A DNA stretch of 44,908 bases from Ancalomicrobiaceae bacterium (GCA_031291595.1 JARLIU010000029.1:1-44908); one strand, 5' to 3'; positions 18,023 through 27,662 are shown, numbered from the stretch's first letter. Translations and numbers: made by a program. The notes: generated from the sequence alone by a model not told the origin.

Positions 18023-19909
18023 TCACAACCCCTTGCCGATTTTTTCGGCACGTGCACGGTCGATCCACCAGGTCGCATTGATGCCGGCGTCGTTGTCGTA
18101 GGCAGGCACCTTGTCGGGCCGGCCATAGACGTCCCACACCGCCATGTTATGCGATGTCTTGTACCAATGCGGCACCCAGTAGCGTCCCGAGCGCAGCACC
18201 CGGTCGAGGGCGCGCGCTGCAGCTTCAAGCTCGACACGCGAATTCGCCGACAGCATCGTCTTCAGCAGCGCATCGATGACCGGATCGGCGATGCCGGCAT
18301 AGTTGCGCGAGCCCTGCAGCTTGGCGAAATCGGAGCGCCAGAACACGCTGATGCCTTCGTCCGGCGTCGGCGACATGGAAAAGCGCCGGCTGGTCGCGTC
18401 GAAGTCGAAATCGTCGAGCCGCGACTGGTACTGCGCCGCATCGATGGTGCGGACGGTCGCCGAGACGCCGAGGAGTTTCAGGTTCAGCAGATACGGCTGG
18501 ACGATGCGTTCGAGCCCGGGATCATCTTCGAGGAACTCGATCGTCAGCGCCTCGCCCTTGGCATTCTTCAAAACGCCGTTATCGGACACCCAGCCGGCTG
18601 CCTTCAACAACTCGGAAGCGCGCCTGAGCAGCGTGCGATCGTGACCCGAACCGTCGGAGACCGGTGGCACCCAGGCCTCGCCGAAGACTTCGTCCGGTAC
18701 CCGGCCGCGGAACGGTTCCAACAGCGCCAGTTCGGCGGCGCTGGGCTTGCCCGTCGCCTTCAGGTCGGAATTCTCGAAGAACGACGCCGTGCGCGTGTAG
18801 CTGCCGTAGAACAGGTTCTTGTTGGTCCATTCGAAGTCGAAGGCCAGCCCCAGCGCCTCGCGCACCCGGATGTCGGCGAACTGCGGCCGCCGCATGTTGA
18901 GGAACCAGCCCTGCGCTCCCGACGGCAGCCCGTCCGGCAGTTCGAACGTCTTCACCCGCCCGTCGATGACGGCGGGGAAGTTATACTGGGTTGCCCAATC
19001 GCGCGCGGTGAACTCCTCGCGCATCAGATATTGTCCGGCCTTGAAGGCCTCCAGGCTGACCGTGCGGTTGCGGTACATCTCGTAGCGGATGATGTCGAAA
19101 TTGCCCTGCCCGCGATTGACCGGAAGATCCTTGCCCCAATAGTCCGGCACGCGCTGGTATTCGATATAGGACCCTGCCTCGAACCGGCCGATGCGATAGG
19201 GGCCGGAGCCGAGCGGCGGCTCCATCGTCGATTTTTCGAAATCATGGGCGGTGTAATAGGCCTTCGACAGGATCGGCAGGCCGGCGACGAACAGCGGCAT
19301 GCCGCGCGAGACCCCGGCTGCAAAGGTGACGACCACCTCGCCGTCGCTGCCGACCTCGGCCGATGCCAGCCCCTTGATGCTCTCGACGATGTCCGGATGG
19401 CCTTTGTCCTTCAACAGCCGCATGGAAAACACCACGTCGTCCGCCGTCAGCGGGCTGCCATCGTGGAAGCGCGCCTCCGGGCGCAGCCTGAACACGTAGC
19501 GCCGGCCACCGTCGAGGACACGTACCGACTTGGCGACGAGCCCGTAGATCGCGTCCGGCTCGTCGAGCGCCCGTGCCATCAACGTATCGAAGATGACGAG
19601 TTCGTTCGCCGGCGCCTGGCCTTTGAGGACCAGCGAATTCAGCGTGTCGAAGGTGAGGAGGCTCTGATTGAACGCGCCGAACGCCGCGGTGCGAATGAGC
19701 CGCCCGCCGGTCGGCGCGTCCGGGTTGACGTAGTCGAAATGGGCGAAATCGGCAGGGTATTTCAGATCGCCGAAATAGGAGAGGCCGTAGCGTTCGCTGT
19801 CTTCGGCGAACGCGGCGATGCCGGCAAACGGCGCTGCGAATGGGACTGCTGCCGCGGCCTTGAGGATTTGCCGCCGCGTCGGAGTGAGGCCGTCGGGCCG
19901 CGCCCTCAA
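18023..19909 (-). CDS. yejA: Extracellular solute-binding protein, YejA-like, second copy (Tat signal)
   Basis: This periplasmic peptide-binding protein of family 5 delivers substrate to YejBE. The 628-residue precursor starts with a Tat-type leader containing TRRQILK and a hydrophobic stretch ending at AFAEDS. It continues with the YejA opening GLSYFGDLKYPADFAHFDYVNPDAPTGG. The start is TTG at 19909: it overlaps the previous stop by 4 bases (TTGA) and has GGAGG about 6-10 bases upstream. The longer frame to 20068 is a shadow inside the first yejA. It is clearly related to the upstream copy but uses Tat rather than Sec export, a notable divergence for a tandem pair. Confidence 0.9.
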   Translation of the reverse strand: MRARPDGLTPTRRQILKAAAAVPFAAPFAGIAAFAEDSERYGLSYFGDLKYPADFAHFDYVNPDAPTGGRLIRTAAFGAFNQSLLTFDTLNSLVLKGQAPANELVIFDTLMARALDEPDAIYGLVAKSVRVLDGGRRYVFRLRPEARFHDGSPLTADDVVFSMRLLKDKGHPDIVESIKGLASAEVGSDGEVVVTFAAGVSRGMPLFVAGLPILSKAYYTAHDFEKSTMEPPLGSGPYRIGRFEAGSYIEYQRVPDYWGKDLPVNRGQGNFDIIRYEMYRNRTVSLEAFKAGQYLMREEFTARDWATQYNFPAVIDGRVKTFELPDGLPSGAQGWFLNMRRPQFADIRVREALGLAFDFEWTNKNLFYGSYTRTASFFENSDLKATGKPSAAELALLEPFRGRVPDEVFGEAWVPPVSDGSGHDRTLLRRASELLKAAGWVSDNGVLKNAKGEALTIEFLEDDPGLERIVQPYLLNLKLLGVSATVRTIDAAQYQSRLDDFDFDATSRRFSMSPTPDEGISVFWRSDFAKLQGSRNYAGIADPVIDALLKTMLSANSRVELEAAARALDRVLRSGRYWVPHWYKTSHNMAVWDVYGRPDKVPAYDNDAGINATWWIDRARAEKIGKGL

Positions 19910-21798
19910 GACCTGCCTCCGGTCTTGGCGGCCTTGGCGGCATCCCACCACCAGATCGTCGGCAGGCCGGTGGAATATTTCGGCAGCGGATCGGGATGCG
20001 AGAAGCGGTCCCAGCGCGCGATGCGGATCGCGGGCAGCGTCCAGCCGGGAATGACGTAGTGGTTCCACAACAGCAGCCGGTCGAGCGCCTTGGTGGCGGC
20101 AACGAGATCGTCGCGGCCCTTGTTGTAGATGATCTCGTGGATGACGAAGTCGACCGCTGGATTCTTGATGCCGCCGTAGTTTTTCGAGCCATCGCGGTCG
20201 GCGGATGCCGAGCCGAAGTACTCCTGCTGCTCGTTGCCCGGCGAAAGCGACTCAGCCCAGCCGGAGACGATCATGTCGAAGTCACGCTTGATCACCCGGT
20301 TGATGTATTGCGAGGTATCGACCTGACGGATGCCGAGATCGATGCCGACGGCGGCGAGCGCCGCCTTGTAGGGCAGCGCCACGCGTTCGAACAGCGGCGA
20401 GGAGATCAGCAGCTCGAACCTCATCGGCTCTCTGGTCTTGGCGTTGACCAGCCGGCCGCCGTCGATCACCCAGCCGGCCGCATTGAGGAGCTTCAGCGCC
20501 TCACGCTGGTTGGCGCGCTTCAAGGTCGGGTTGCCGCCGACCGGGTTCTTGAACGGAGTGGTGAACACCTCGGCCGGAACTGGTCCCTTCTCCTTCGCCG
20601 CCTGGAGGATTTCCAGTTCGCGACCTTCCGGCAGGCCGCGCGACATCAGCTCGGTCGGATAGAAGTAGCTGTCGACATGCTCGTACTGGCCGAAGAAGAT
20701 GGTGCGGTTGATTTCCTCGAAATCGAACAGATAGCTGAGCGCCAAGCGCACGCGGTCGTCGTTGAACGGGGACCGGCGCAGATTCATGACGAAGCCGCTC
20801 ATCGCGCCCGAGGCCCGCTCGGGGAATTTTTCCAGGATGATGCGGCCGTCGGCTTTGGCCGGGATATCGTAGGCGGTCGCCCAGTTCTTGGCCGAAGACT
20901 CCGACCGGAAGTCGAAATTGTCGCCTTTGAACGCTTCGAGTTCGACTGAATCGTCGCGGTAGATGTCGTAGCGGATCTCGTCGAAATTGTTGGTGCCGAT
21001 GGCGAACGGCTGGTTCGCCGCCCAATAGTCCTTGACCCGTTCGTACGTGATGGTCTTTCCGGCTTCGAACGACTTGATCTTGTACGGGCCGGAGCCGAGC
21101 GGCGGCTCGAGCGTCGTCCTGGTGATGTCGCGCGGCTGTCCGTCGGCACCATTCGCCGTCCACCAGTGCTTGGGCAGGATGCGGAGTTCGCCGACGATCT
21201 GCGGCAGTTCGCGGTTGCCGCTCTGGTCGAAGCTGAAGGTGACCTCGTGCGGACCGGTCGCTTCGGCCTTCTTCACATGCGAATAGTAGAACTGCTGCTG
21301 CGGATCGTTGGCGGTCTGCACTTCGAACGACCACACCACGTCTTCCGGGGTGATCGGCTCGCCGTCTTGCCAGCGCGCATCGGGGCGCAAGCGGAAAGTC
21401 ACCGAAGAATAGTCGTCAGGGTATTTCAATGCCTCGGCGATGTCGCCGTATTCGCTCGATATTTCGTCGAGCGAAGCGGTCATCAGCCGTTCGTAGATCA
21501 GGTCGGCGCCCGGCGCGATATTGCCTTTGACCGAGGTGAGTACGATGTTGAAATTGTCGAAGCCGCTGCTGTCGCCTAGTCTGAGCGTGCCGCCCTTCGG
21601 GGCATTCACGTTGACATAATCGAAATGCTTGTAGTCGGCGGGATACTTCAACGGACCGATGAGCGAGACGCCGTGCCGCCATTGCGGCTCATCGGCGGTG
21701 GCAGGCGTTTGCGCGACCAACGACAGGCCGACGACGGCGATCGCCACGCCGACAGCAATCCGGCGCCAGGCGGACAGGGGCTTGAGATCTTTCATCAA
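19906..21798 (-). CDS. yejA: Extracellular solute-binding protein, YejA-like, first copy (Sec signal)
   Basis: This 630-residue family 5 solute-binding protein is the first gene of the yej operon. The leader (AWRRIAVGVAIAVVGLSLVAQTPATADEP) is a Sec-type signal peptide. The mature start RHGVSLIGPLKYPADYKHFDYVNVNAPKGG matches YejA proteins, which bind oligopeptides and microcin C-like compounds. The segment DVVWSFEVQTAN and the closing WWWDAAKAAKTGG are also typical. The start is ATG at 21798 (a second ATG follows directly). The last bases overlap the start of the second copy, so both binding proteins are made together. Confidence 0.93.
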   Translation of the reverse strand: MMKDLKPLSAWRRIAVGVAIAVVGLSLVAQTPATADEPQWRHGVSLIGPLKYPADYKHFDYVNVNAPKGGTLRLGDSSGFDNFNIVLTSVKGNIAPGADLIYERLMTASLDEISSEYGDIAEALKYPDDYSSVTFRLRPDARWQDGEPITPEDVVWSFEVQTANDPQQQFYYSHVKKAEATGPHEVTFSFDQSGNRELPQIVGELRILPKHWWTANGADGQPRDITRTTLEPPLGSGPYKIKSFEAGKTITYERVKDYWAANQPFAIGTNNFDEIRYDIYRDDSVELEAFKGDNFDFRSESSAKNWATAYDIPAKADGRIILEKFPERASGAMSGFVMNLRRSPFNDDRVRLALSYLFDFEEINRTIFFGQYEHVDSYFYPTELMSRGLPEGRELEILQAAKEKGPVPAEVFTTPFKNPVGGNPTLKRANQREALKLLNAAGWVIDGGRLVNAKTREPMRFELLISSPLFERVALPYKAALAAVGIDLGIRQVDTSQYINRVIKRDFDMIVSGWAESLSPGNEQQEYFGSASADRDGSKNYGGIKNPAVDFVIHEIIYNKGRDDLVAATKALDRLLLWNHYVIPGWTLPAIRIARWDRFSHPDPLPKYSTGLPTIWWWDAAKAAKTGGRS

Positions 21799-22064
21799 CG
21801 GTGAGTCGCTCCGAAGGTCTGCAACGACGGCTACTATTAACTCGGTTCAGCCGAAAACCAATCGGGGCACGCCATTGTGACGAAAATATCGCATGCCGCA
21901 GGTGCGTGATTCGGGCGGCAAAGCGGCTGGATGAAGGCGGAGAGCCGCAAGCCTCGAATGCCTTTCGGCACCGATCGGCGGCAGGGCATGCGAAGGCCGT
22001 TCAAATGCAACGGGAGCCGAACCTTGCGGTCCGGCTCCCCGAAGAAGCGGCGGTATGCCGTGGC

Positions 22065-22610
22065 TCAGTTCGGCATCGGCATGGGCGCGTCGGACTGCGA
22101 GCGCAGGTACATGATGACGGCGGCGCGATCCTCCGGCTTCGGCAGGCCAGCGAACGTCATCTTGGTCCCTTTGACGAAGTCCCTCGGGCTGGTCAGGAAC
22201 TTGTCGAGATCCTCATAGCTCCACTTCGCCCCGGTCTTGGCGCGGTCTTCCATGCCGCTCGAATAGGTGAACGTCGGCATGTGTGCCGCCGGGCCGCCGA
22301 CGACGCCCCACAGGTTGGGGCCGACGCCTTTCGGGCCGCCCTTGTCGGCGTTGTGGCAACTCTTGCAGTTGTTGAACACTTTCAGGCCGGCTTCGGCCGT
22401 CGTCGCTTTCATCCGGTCGGCGATCGGGGCGACGGGCTCGGCCTTCGCTTCCTTGGCCGGGGCATTGGTATCGGCGGTCTTGACGAGGAAGCCCGGCTTC
22501 GCCGGAGCGTCGGATGAGAATATTCCTTCTCCGAGGATGTTGAGTCCGACCGCGAACAGCAACGCGCCCAATCCGGCGCCGGCGATCTTGTTGAACAGCA
22601 AGGATTCCAT
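22065..22610 (-). CDS. Membrane-anchored c-type cytochrome
   Basis: This 181-residue class I cytochrome c is held in the inner membrane by an uncleaved N-terminal segment (residues 8-27) with the heme domain in the periplasm. Heme attachment is CKSCH at 82-86, followed by GVGPNLWGVVGG and the distal region GTKMTFAGLPKPEDRAAVIMYLRS containing the Met ligand. This layout is that of the CycM/c552-type electron carrier between the bc1 complex and cytochrome oxidase in rhizobia. A Lys/Ala/Pro-rich linker (residues 44-62) gives reach. The ATG at 22610 is chosen; the frame extends far upstream but is antisense to kdsB. It is divergent from kdsB, which is its usual neighbour in this order. Confidence 0.92.
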   Translation of the reverse strand: MESLLFNKIAGAGLGALLFAVGLNILGEGIFSSDAPAKPGFLVKTADTNAPAKEAKAEPVAPIADRMKATTAEAGLKVFNNCKSCHNADKGGPKGVGPNLWGVVGGPAAHMPTFTYSSGMEDRAKTGAKWSYEDLDKFLTSPRDFVKGTKMTFAGLPKPEDRAAVIMYLRSQSDAPMPMPN

Positions 22611-22805
22611 CGGGTCAGGTCTCCCATCTTGCGGGCGGCCGCAGCAACGCCGGCCGCTGCAGCCGACGCTGGGTGAAACTCGTTTTGCGCGGCGGAAACT
22701 ACAAGCTTTCCTGTATGCCTGTCCAGCCGTATAAGCGGGCGCGTTGCAGCCGACTGCGGGCTTTTTCGGCAGCTTACGACTATTGCATGAATGGATGCGA
22801 AGCCT

Positions 22806-23552
22806 ATGGCGACCTCTCCCTCCGCCCTCGTCCTGATCCCGGCGCGCATGGCGGCGGCGCGGTTGCCGGGAAAGCCGCTGGCCGATATCTGCGGCGAACC
22901 GATGATCGTGCATGTCTGGCGGCGAGCGGTGGAAGCCGGCATCGGTCCGGTCGCGGTCGCCTGCGATGACGCCCGCATAGTCGATGCCGTCACCAGGGCC
23001 GGCGGCACCGCAATCCTGACCCGCCCCGATCACCCGTCGGGCTCCGACCGCATCTACGAAGCGCTCCAGGGCCTCGATCCCGACCGGCGCTACGATGTGG
23101 TCGTCAACGTGCAGGGCGACCTGCCGACCATCGAGCCCAAGGCGGTGCAGGCCTGTTTCGCCCCCCTCAGCGATCACGCCGTCGACATTGCCACCATCGC
23201 CGCCGAGATTACCCGCGAGGAGGAGAAGACCGCGCCGAGCGTGGTGAAGGTCATCGGCACGCCGGTCGACGCGACGCGGCTGCGCGCGCTGTATTTCACC
23301 CGCGCCACCGCGCCAACCGGGCCGGGGCCGCTCTACCATCACATCGGACTCTACGCCTATCGCCGCGCCGCGCTCGAGCGCTTCGTGCACCTGCCGCAGG
23401 GGACGCTGGAACGGCGCGAGAAGCTTGAGCAGTTGCGCGCGCTCGAAGCCGGCATGCGCATCGACGTCGGTCTGGTCGATACCGTGCCGCTCGGCGTCGA
23501 TACGCCCGCTGACCTCGATCGCGCCCGCCAACTGCTCGGGCACAACGGCTGA
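22806..23552 (+). CDS. kdsB: 3-deoxy-manno-octulosonate cytidylyltransferase
   Basis: KdsB activates Kdo with CTP to CMP-Kdo in the cytoplasm for lipopolysaccharide inner-core synthesis. The 248-residue protein shows the nucleotide-binding start [21 protein letters not shown], the DHPSGSDRI segment, [12 protein letters not shown] (a rhizobial variant of the usual QGDEP), the IGLYAYRR strand and [13 protein letters not shown]. Two starts are possible: the ATG at 22806 used here, and an ATG at 22791 adding five residues. Neither has a strong ribosome site. A GC-rich hairpin follows the stop. Confidence 0.95.
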   Translation: MATSPSALVLIPARMAAARLPGKPLADICGEPMIVHVWRRAVEAGIGPVAVACDDARIVDAVTRAGGTAILTRPDHPSGSDRIYEALQGLDPDRRYDVVVNVQGDLPTIEPKAVQACFAPLSDHAVDIATIAAEITREEEKTAPSVVKVIGTPVDATRLRALYFTRATAPTGPGPLYHHIGLYAYRRAALERFVHLPQGTLERREKLEQLRALEAGMRIDVGLVDTVPLGVDTPADLDRARQLLGHNG

Positions 23553-23556
23553 AGCC

Positions 23557-23575
23557 GCTCGCGGCGTCCGCGAGC
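23557..23575 (+). terminator. Hairpin after kdsB
   Basis: GCTCGCGG (23557-23564) pairs with CCGCGAGC (23568-23575) over a 3-base loop, starting 5 bases after the kdsB stop. It lacks a T-run, so it would be a weak or factor-assisted terminator at best, or an mRNA 3'-end stabiliser before the pheA promoter region. Confidence 0.4.
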
Positions 23576-23745
23576 CTCGACGGAGTCGCGCATCGACCGG
23601 CCGACAGGCATTTTTGGCTTCGGCCTTGCCGACGGATCTGCTATTCGATCGCATGGACTTTAGGAGAATACCCGCAGAGACCTGCAGGTAAGTCGCAGAA
23701 GTCGGTCCGCGAGGCGAAGCGGCGATTTCCAGCAAGGACAGGACA

Positions 23746-24633
23746 ATGACCGGCCGTAAGAAGATCGTGTATCAGGGCGAGCCAGGCGCCAATTCCCACA
23801 TTGCCTGCCGTGAAGTCTATCCTGACTACGATGCCGTCCCCTGCCAGACCTTCGAGGACTGCTTTGCCATGATCGGCTCTGGCACGGCGGATCTCGGCAT
23901 GATCCCGGTGGAAAACTCCATCGCCGGCCGCGTCGTCGATATCCACAATCTTCTGCCGCAGTCGAACCTGCACATCATCGGCGAATACTTCCTGCCGATC
24001 CGGCATCAGCTGTTGGGTCTTGCCGGCACGACGCTCGCCGACATCAAGACGGTGCAGAGCCATCCGCAGGCGATCGGCCAGTGCCGCGCACATCTGCGTG
24101 AATTGGGGCTGGTGCCCGTCGTCGGCGGAGATACCGCCGGCTCGGCGCGCGAAATCGCCGCGGCCGGCGACAGGAGCCGCGGTGCCATCGCTTCCAGGCT
24201 TGCCGCCGAGATCTACAATCTCGACATCCTGGCGACCGACGTCGAGGACGAGGACCACAACACCACCCGCTTCATCATCCTGTCGGCGGAATCCTTGCGG
24301 GCTGCGGCTGGCCTCGGCCCGATCATGACGACCTTCGTGTTCAATGTGCGCAACCTGCCGGCAGCGCTGTACAAGGCACTCGGCGGCTTCGCTACCGGCG
24401 GGGTCAACATGACGCGGCTGGAAAGCTACATGATCGACGGCCAGTTCACCGCGACGCAGTTCCTGGCCGATATCGAGGGCCATCCCGATGAGCGCCATGT
24501 CGCCCGCGCCTTCGAGGAACTGGCGTTCTTCGCCGATTACCGCATCCTCGGCGTCTATCGTGCCAGCCCGTTCCGCGAGCGGGCGCTGTCGGCCGACGTG
24601 ACGCGGTTGCGCGTGCCGGTACGTGGCATGTGA
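23746..24633 (+). CDS. pheA: Prephenate dehydratase
   Basis: Converts prephenate to phenylpyruvate, the committed step to phenylalanine. The 295-residue, single-function enzyme starts with VYQGEPGANSHIACREVYPD. It has the family marks FGxx-like ADLGMIPVENSIAGRV, HPQAIGQCRAHL and NTTRFIIL (the catalytic Thr-Arg-x-x-Phe), then a C-terminal ACT domain with NLPAALYKALGGFA and NMTRLESYM that senses phenylalanine. There is no fused chorismate mutase, as expected in alphaproteobacteria. The start is ATG at 23746 with AAGGACAGGAC upstream. The 190-base leader shows no Phe-rich attenuator peptide that I can see. Confidence 0.96.
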   Translation: MTGRKKIVYQGEPGANSHIACREVYPDYDAVPCQTFEDCFAMIGSGTADLGMIPVENSIAGRVVDIHNLLPQSNLHIIGEYFLPIRHQLLGLAGTTLADIKTVQSHPQAIGQCRAHLRELGLVPVVGGDTAGSAREIAAAGDRSRGAIASRLAAEIYNLDILATDVEDEDHNTTRFIILSAESLRAAAGLGPIMTTFVFNVRNLPAALYKALGGFATGGVNMTRLESYMIDGQFTATQFLADIEGHPDERHVARAFEELAFFADYRILGVYRASPFRERALSADVTRLRVPVRGM

Positions 24634-25145
24634 CGGGCGAAACGCGCTAGTGCAGTGCCCGGGCACGTGATCGGAGCGCGGCATGCTCTGACGTCGGGCG
24701 TCCGTGTCGTCACTTGCGCTGGATCGCGATGGGTTTGGACCCGGTCTGGTCAAAGCTCATGACCGCGATCGATATCAAGGAGTTGGAGCGGGAGCTATGG
24801 CGGAAGCCGCACGCGCTTTTCGCCGTCCCGCTGTGGAATCGTTAGGTTGCTCGTGCATCTGCAGGCCATCCAATCGCTCGTTTGCCTGTTGCTCCCTGCA
24901 GCGGATGAATGTGTCGACGCATCGGGATACGCGAGCCGTCAGGGCCTTGCAGCCGGGCCGGCGAATGGGGCGCTACAAACGAAGGCCTGGGCTCCAGGCC
25001 AGGGTATGATCGGAGGACTCCGACTGGGACGAGGCTTGATCCAGCAGCCGGGACCGGTCGCCGACAATCGGGCGGAACGCCTTCGGCGGGCGCCGACGCG
25101 TCGATCGCAGGGCGGGACTGGTTACGCTCGAGTCCATGGGGCCGC
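24634..25145. other. Intergenic stretch between pheA and the AsmA-like gene
   Basis: These 510 bases hold no supported gene. A perfect 12-base palindrome GTGCCCGGGCAC lies at 24655-24666. The part 24750-24835 reads like a dispersed Rhizobiales intergenic repeat (listed separately). The long frame reaching back from the AsmA-like gene into this stretch has no protein character. Confidence 0.5.
24750..24835. repeat. Possible remnant of a dispersed Rhizobiales intergenic repeat
   Basis: AGCGGGA at 24787-24793 is matched by the inverted TCCCGCT at 24826-24832, and between them lies GCGGAAGCCGC followed by GCGCTTTTCGCC. The pattern AGCGGGA..GCGGAAA.CCGC..TTTTCGC..TCCCGCT is a type of intergenic palindrome I recall as very common in Rhizobiales genomes. 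Only one copy is in the window, so this rests on memory. Confidence 0.35.
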
Positions 25146-26915
25146 ATGAAACGAACGCTCATCATCGTTGCCTTCCTGGTCGGGATTGCCGCCTTGCTCG
25201 GCCTGATGCGCGCGCTTCTGTCGACCGATATCGTCGCGTCGCGCGTCACGGCCATCCTTTCCGCCGACGCTGCCGGCCGCCTGAGCTATTCCGGCCAGCC
25301 GCAGATCGAGCTGTTTCCCCGCCTCGCCGTCAGTTTCACCGATGCCGGTCTTTCCGGAACCGGCGCTGCCGCTCCGCATTTCACCACCCGGCGGCTGACG
25401 GCCCGGCTCGACATCCTGTCGCTTCTCGCCGGGCGACTGAACGTGACCGAGATCGATCTCGACCATCCAAAGCTCGACATGCGCGCGCTTGCCTCGCTCG
25501 CGGATCTGACGCCCGATCGATCGATCCTGCAGCACCTGCATCCGGCAGCCATCGTCGTGCATGGCGGCGAGATCGCCATGACCGCGGACGACGGCAGCCG
25601 GGCCGAGGGGGCACAAGCGATCGAGGCGGAGTTGTGGTGGCCGCGCGAGGAGAGCAGCGCCTCCTTCGTCGCGTCCTTCGTCTGGCGTGGCCAACCGGTC
25701 AGTTTCACCTGGCAGGGTCTGGCGCCGCGACGTCTCGCCAGCGGAGCCGCCTGCAACCTCGAACTCACCTTGACGCTGCCGGGCCTCAATGTCGGCTTCT
25801 CCGGTCTGGCGGTGCTCGCCGACGTCTTTCGCCTCGATGGCATGCTGTCGGTCGACAGCCGCGGCCTCGGAGCGCTCGGCCATCATCTCGGCCTCATCGC
25901 GGCCGATGCCGCCGGTCCCATCGCCGCCTTCGCCCGCCTCGATCCGAGCCTCAGCCTGTCCGGTCGGCTGCAGTCGCGAGGTTGGGCCGGGGTGGTGGAC
26001 GACGCGCACCTGAAACTGGCCAAGGCGACAGCGGAAGGCGTCGTTTCGCTCGCCTTCGATACGCCGCGCCCGCAATTGCGCGGCACGCTCGCCTTCGACC
26101 GGCTGGCACTCGCCGACGATCTCTCGCCGCTCCCCGGCGATTGGCGCTCCTGGCGCATCGAGCCGAAACCCTTGACCGTCTTCGATGTCGACCTGCGCGC
26201 CTCGATGAACGAGTTGAAGATCGGCAGCCTCGTTCTGCAGCATCCGGCTGCGGCGCTGCTGATCCAGGAAGGCCGCTTCAACGCCGAGGTCAGCGACACC
26301 GGGCTGCTCGGCGGTACCGGGTCGCTGACCTTGCGCGGCTTCGTCGGGCGCGAGCGGGCGACGGCCGACGGCCGCTTCACCCTGATCGACGTGTCGGCCC
26401 CTGCCGTGCTGGCGTTGTTCGCCGACGACAATGCCGGCATAGCGCGCGGCAAGCTGTCGCTTCTGTCCGACGTCAAGGCCGAAGGCGCCACGCTCGGCGA
26501 GATCGTCAATTCGCTCGACGGCCACCTCGATCTCGAAGCGGCGCAGGTTGCCATGCGCAATCCTTGGGCATTGCCCGGTCTCAGCCAATCGAATCCGGCG
26601 ACGGCGCTGGTCGACCGCAATCCGGTGATCGAACACGCCAGCGCCGACATCGGGCTGTCGGGCGTCAATGCGTCGGTGCACAAGCTCAGCGCCGACCTTG
26701 GTCAGCTCCGGCTCGATCTGTCCGGCACCGCCTCGCTCGCCGATGCCAGCCTCTGGCTGTCGGGGCGGCTGGGGCCACGCGATCCGCCAGCGCCGGGCGT
26801 CGAGCCGAGCCAACCCGTCGGGCTGCGCCTCATCGGGCCGCTGCTGCATCCGAGCCTGTCGCCGGAGGCGGTCGACGACGTCACCGGCGCCGCGGCCAAA
26901 CCGAAGCTGCCCTGA
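25146..26915 (+). CDS. AsmA family protein
   Basis: This 589-residue envelope protein is anchored by one N-terminal membrane segment (residues 3-22, TLIIVAFLVGIAALLGLMRALL) with the rest expected in the periplasm. The opening after the anchor, DIVASRVTAILSADAAGRLSYSGQPQIELFPRLAVSFTDAGL, is the AsmA N-terminal beta-groove repeat. The C-terminal part (LVDRNPVIEHASADIGLSGVNASVHKLSADLGQLRLDLSGTASL) is the AsmA C-terminal domain. AsmA-like proteins are thought to help lipid transport or outer-membrane assembly. The ATG at 25146 is chosen because the membrane segment starts there; the longer frame to 24909 is not protein-like. It converges with the phn operon 39 bases away. Confidence 0.85.
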   Translation: MKRTLIIVAFLVGIAALLGLMRALLSTDIVASRVTAILSADAAGRLSYSGQPQIELFPRLAVSFTDAGLSGTGAAAPHFTTRRLTARLDILSLLAGRLNVTEIDLDHPKLDMRALASLADLTPDRSILQHLHPAAIVVHGGEIAMTADDGSRAEGAQAIEAELWWPREESSASFVASFVWRGQPVSFTWQGLAPRRLASGAACNLELTLTLPGLNVGFSGLAVLADVFRLDGMLSVDSRGLGALGHHLGLIAADAAGPIAAFARLDPSLSLSGRLQSRGWAGVVDDAHLKLAKATAEGVVSLAFDTPRPQLRGTLAFDRLALADDLSPLPGDWRSWRIEPKPLTVFDVDLRASMNELKIGSLVLQHPAAALLIQEGRFNAEVSDTGLLGGTGSLTLRGFVGRERATADGRFTLIDVSAPAVLALFADDNAGIARGKLSLLSDVKAEGATLGEIVNSLDGHLDLEAAQVAMRNPWALPGLSQSNPATALVDRNPVIEHASADIGLSGVNASVHKLSADLGQLRLDLSGTASLADASLWLSGRLGPRDPPAPGVEPSQPVGLRLIGPLLHPSLSPEAVDDVTGAAAKPKLP

Positions 26916-26954
26916 TCCGAGGCGACGCGACCGTGGAGTCTGCCGGCGTTGGCT

Positions 26955-27662
26955 TCAGGCCGCCCGCGCGGCGAAGCGGGTGACGTCGACGATGCGGTCG
27001 GCGACGCGCTCGCGCACATCCTCGTCGTGGAAGATGCCGATCATCGCCACGCCCTGCCGTTTCTTGTCGAAGATGAGTTCGACCACGGCAGCGCGGTTGA
27101 CCGCATCGAGCGAGGCCGTCGGCTCGTCGAGGAGCAGCACCCGATGGTCGGCGACGAAGCCGCGGGCGATGTTGACGCGCTGCTGTTCGCCGCCCGAGAA
27201 CGTCGCCGGTGGCAGCGACCACAGCCGCTCGGGCACGTTCAGCCGCTGCAGCAGGCTCCTCGCCCGGCTCGCAGCCTTGTCCTCGTCGAGCCCCTGTTCG
27301 CGCGCCGAGGCGACGATCAGATCCAGAGCCGAGACGCGCGGAATGGCCCTGAGGAACTGGCTGACGTAGCCGAGGCTGAGCTTGCGCAGGCGGATGATCT
27401 CGCGTGGGCTGGCACTCGCCACGTCGACCGGCCCGTCGGCGGCATGCACCAGAATATGGCCGCTATCGACCCGGTAGTTGCCGTAGATCATCTTCAGGAT
27501 CGACGATTTGCCGGCACCCGATGGGCCACCGAGCACCACGCATTCGCCGGCCGCCACTTCAAGACTGACGTTGCCGACCACCGGCAGCAGCTTGCCGCCC
27601 TGCAGGTGCATGACGAAACTCTTGGCGACGCCGTCGATTTCCACTCTCGGAGCCATTTTCAT
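26955..27662 (-). CDS. phnL: C-P lyase system ATP-binding protein PhnL
   Basis: PhnL is one of two ABC-type ATPases of the carbon-phosphorus lyase machinery and is not a transporter subunit. With PhnK it docks on the PhnGHIJ core, and it is needed for conversion of phosphonate to the ribose-linked intermediate. The 235-residue sequence has Walker A GGPSGAGKSS, signature FSGGEQQRVNIARG, Walker B VLLLDEPTASLD and the characteristic opening KSFVMHLQGGKLLPVV. Start ATG at 27662 overlaps the phnK stop (ATGA); an ATG at 27656 is the alternative. It is the last gene of the operon in this window, and no phnM or phnN follows. Confidence 0.95.
   Translation of the reverse strand: MKMAPRVEIDGVAKSFVMHLQGGKLLPVVGNVSLEVAAGECVVLGGPSGAGKSSILKMIYGNYRVDSGHILVHAADGPVDVASASPREIIRLRKLSLGYVSQFLRAIPRVSALDLIVASAREQGLDEDKAASRARSLLQRLNVPERLWSLPPATFSGGEQQRVNIARGFVADHRVLLLDEPTASLDAVNRAAVVELIFDKKRQGVAMIGIFHDEDVRERVADRIVDVTRFAARAA

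Noticed and set aside
19910-20068. N-terminal extension of the second YejA copy
   Set aside because: The stretch lies inside the first YejA gene in another frame; the Tat leader and ribosome site place the start at 19909.
24655-24666. GTGCCCGGGCAC palindrome as pheA terminator
   Set aside because: A perfect palindrome with no loop and no T-run is unlikely to terminate transcription.
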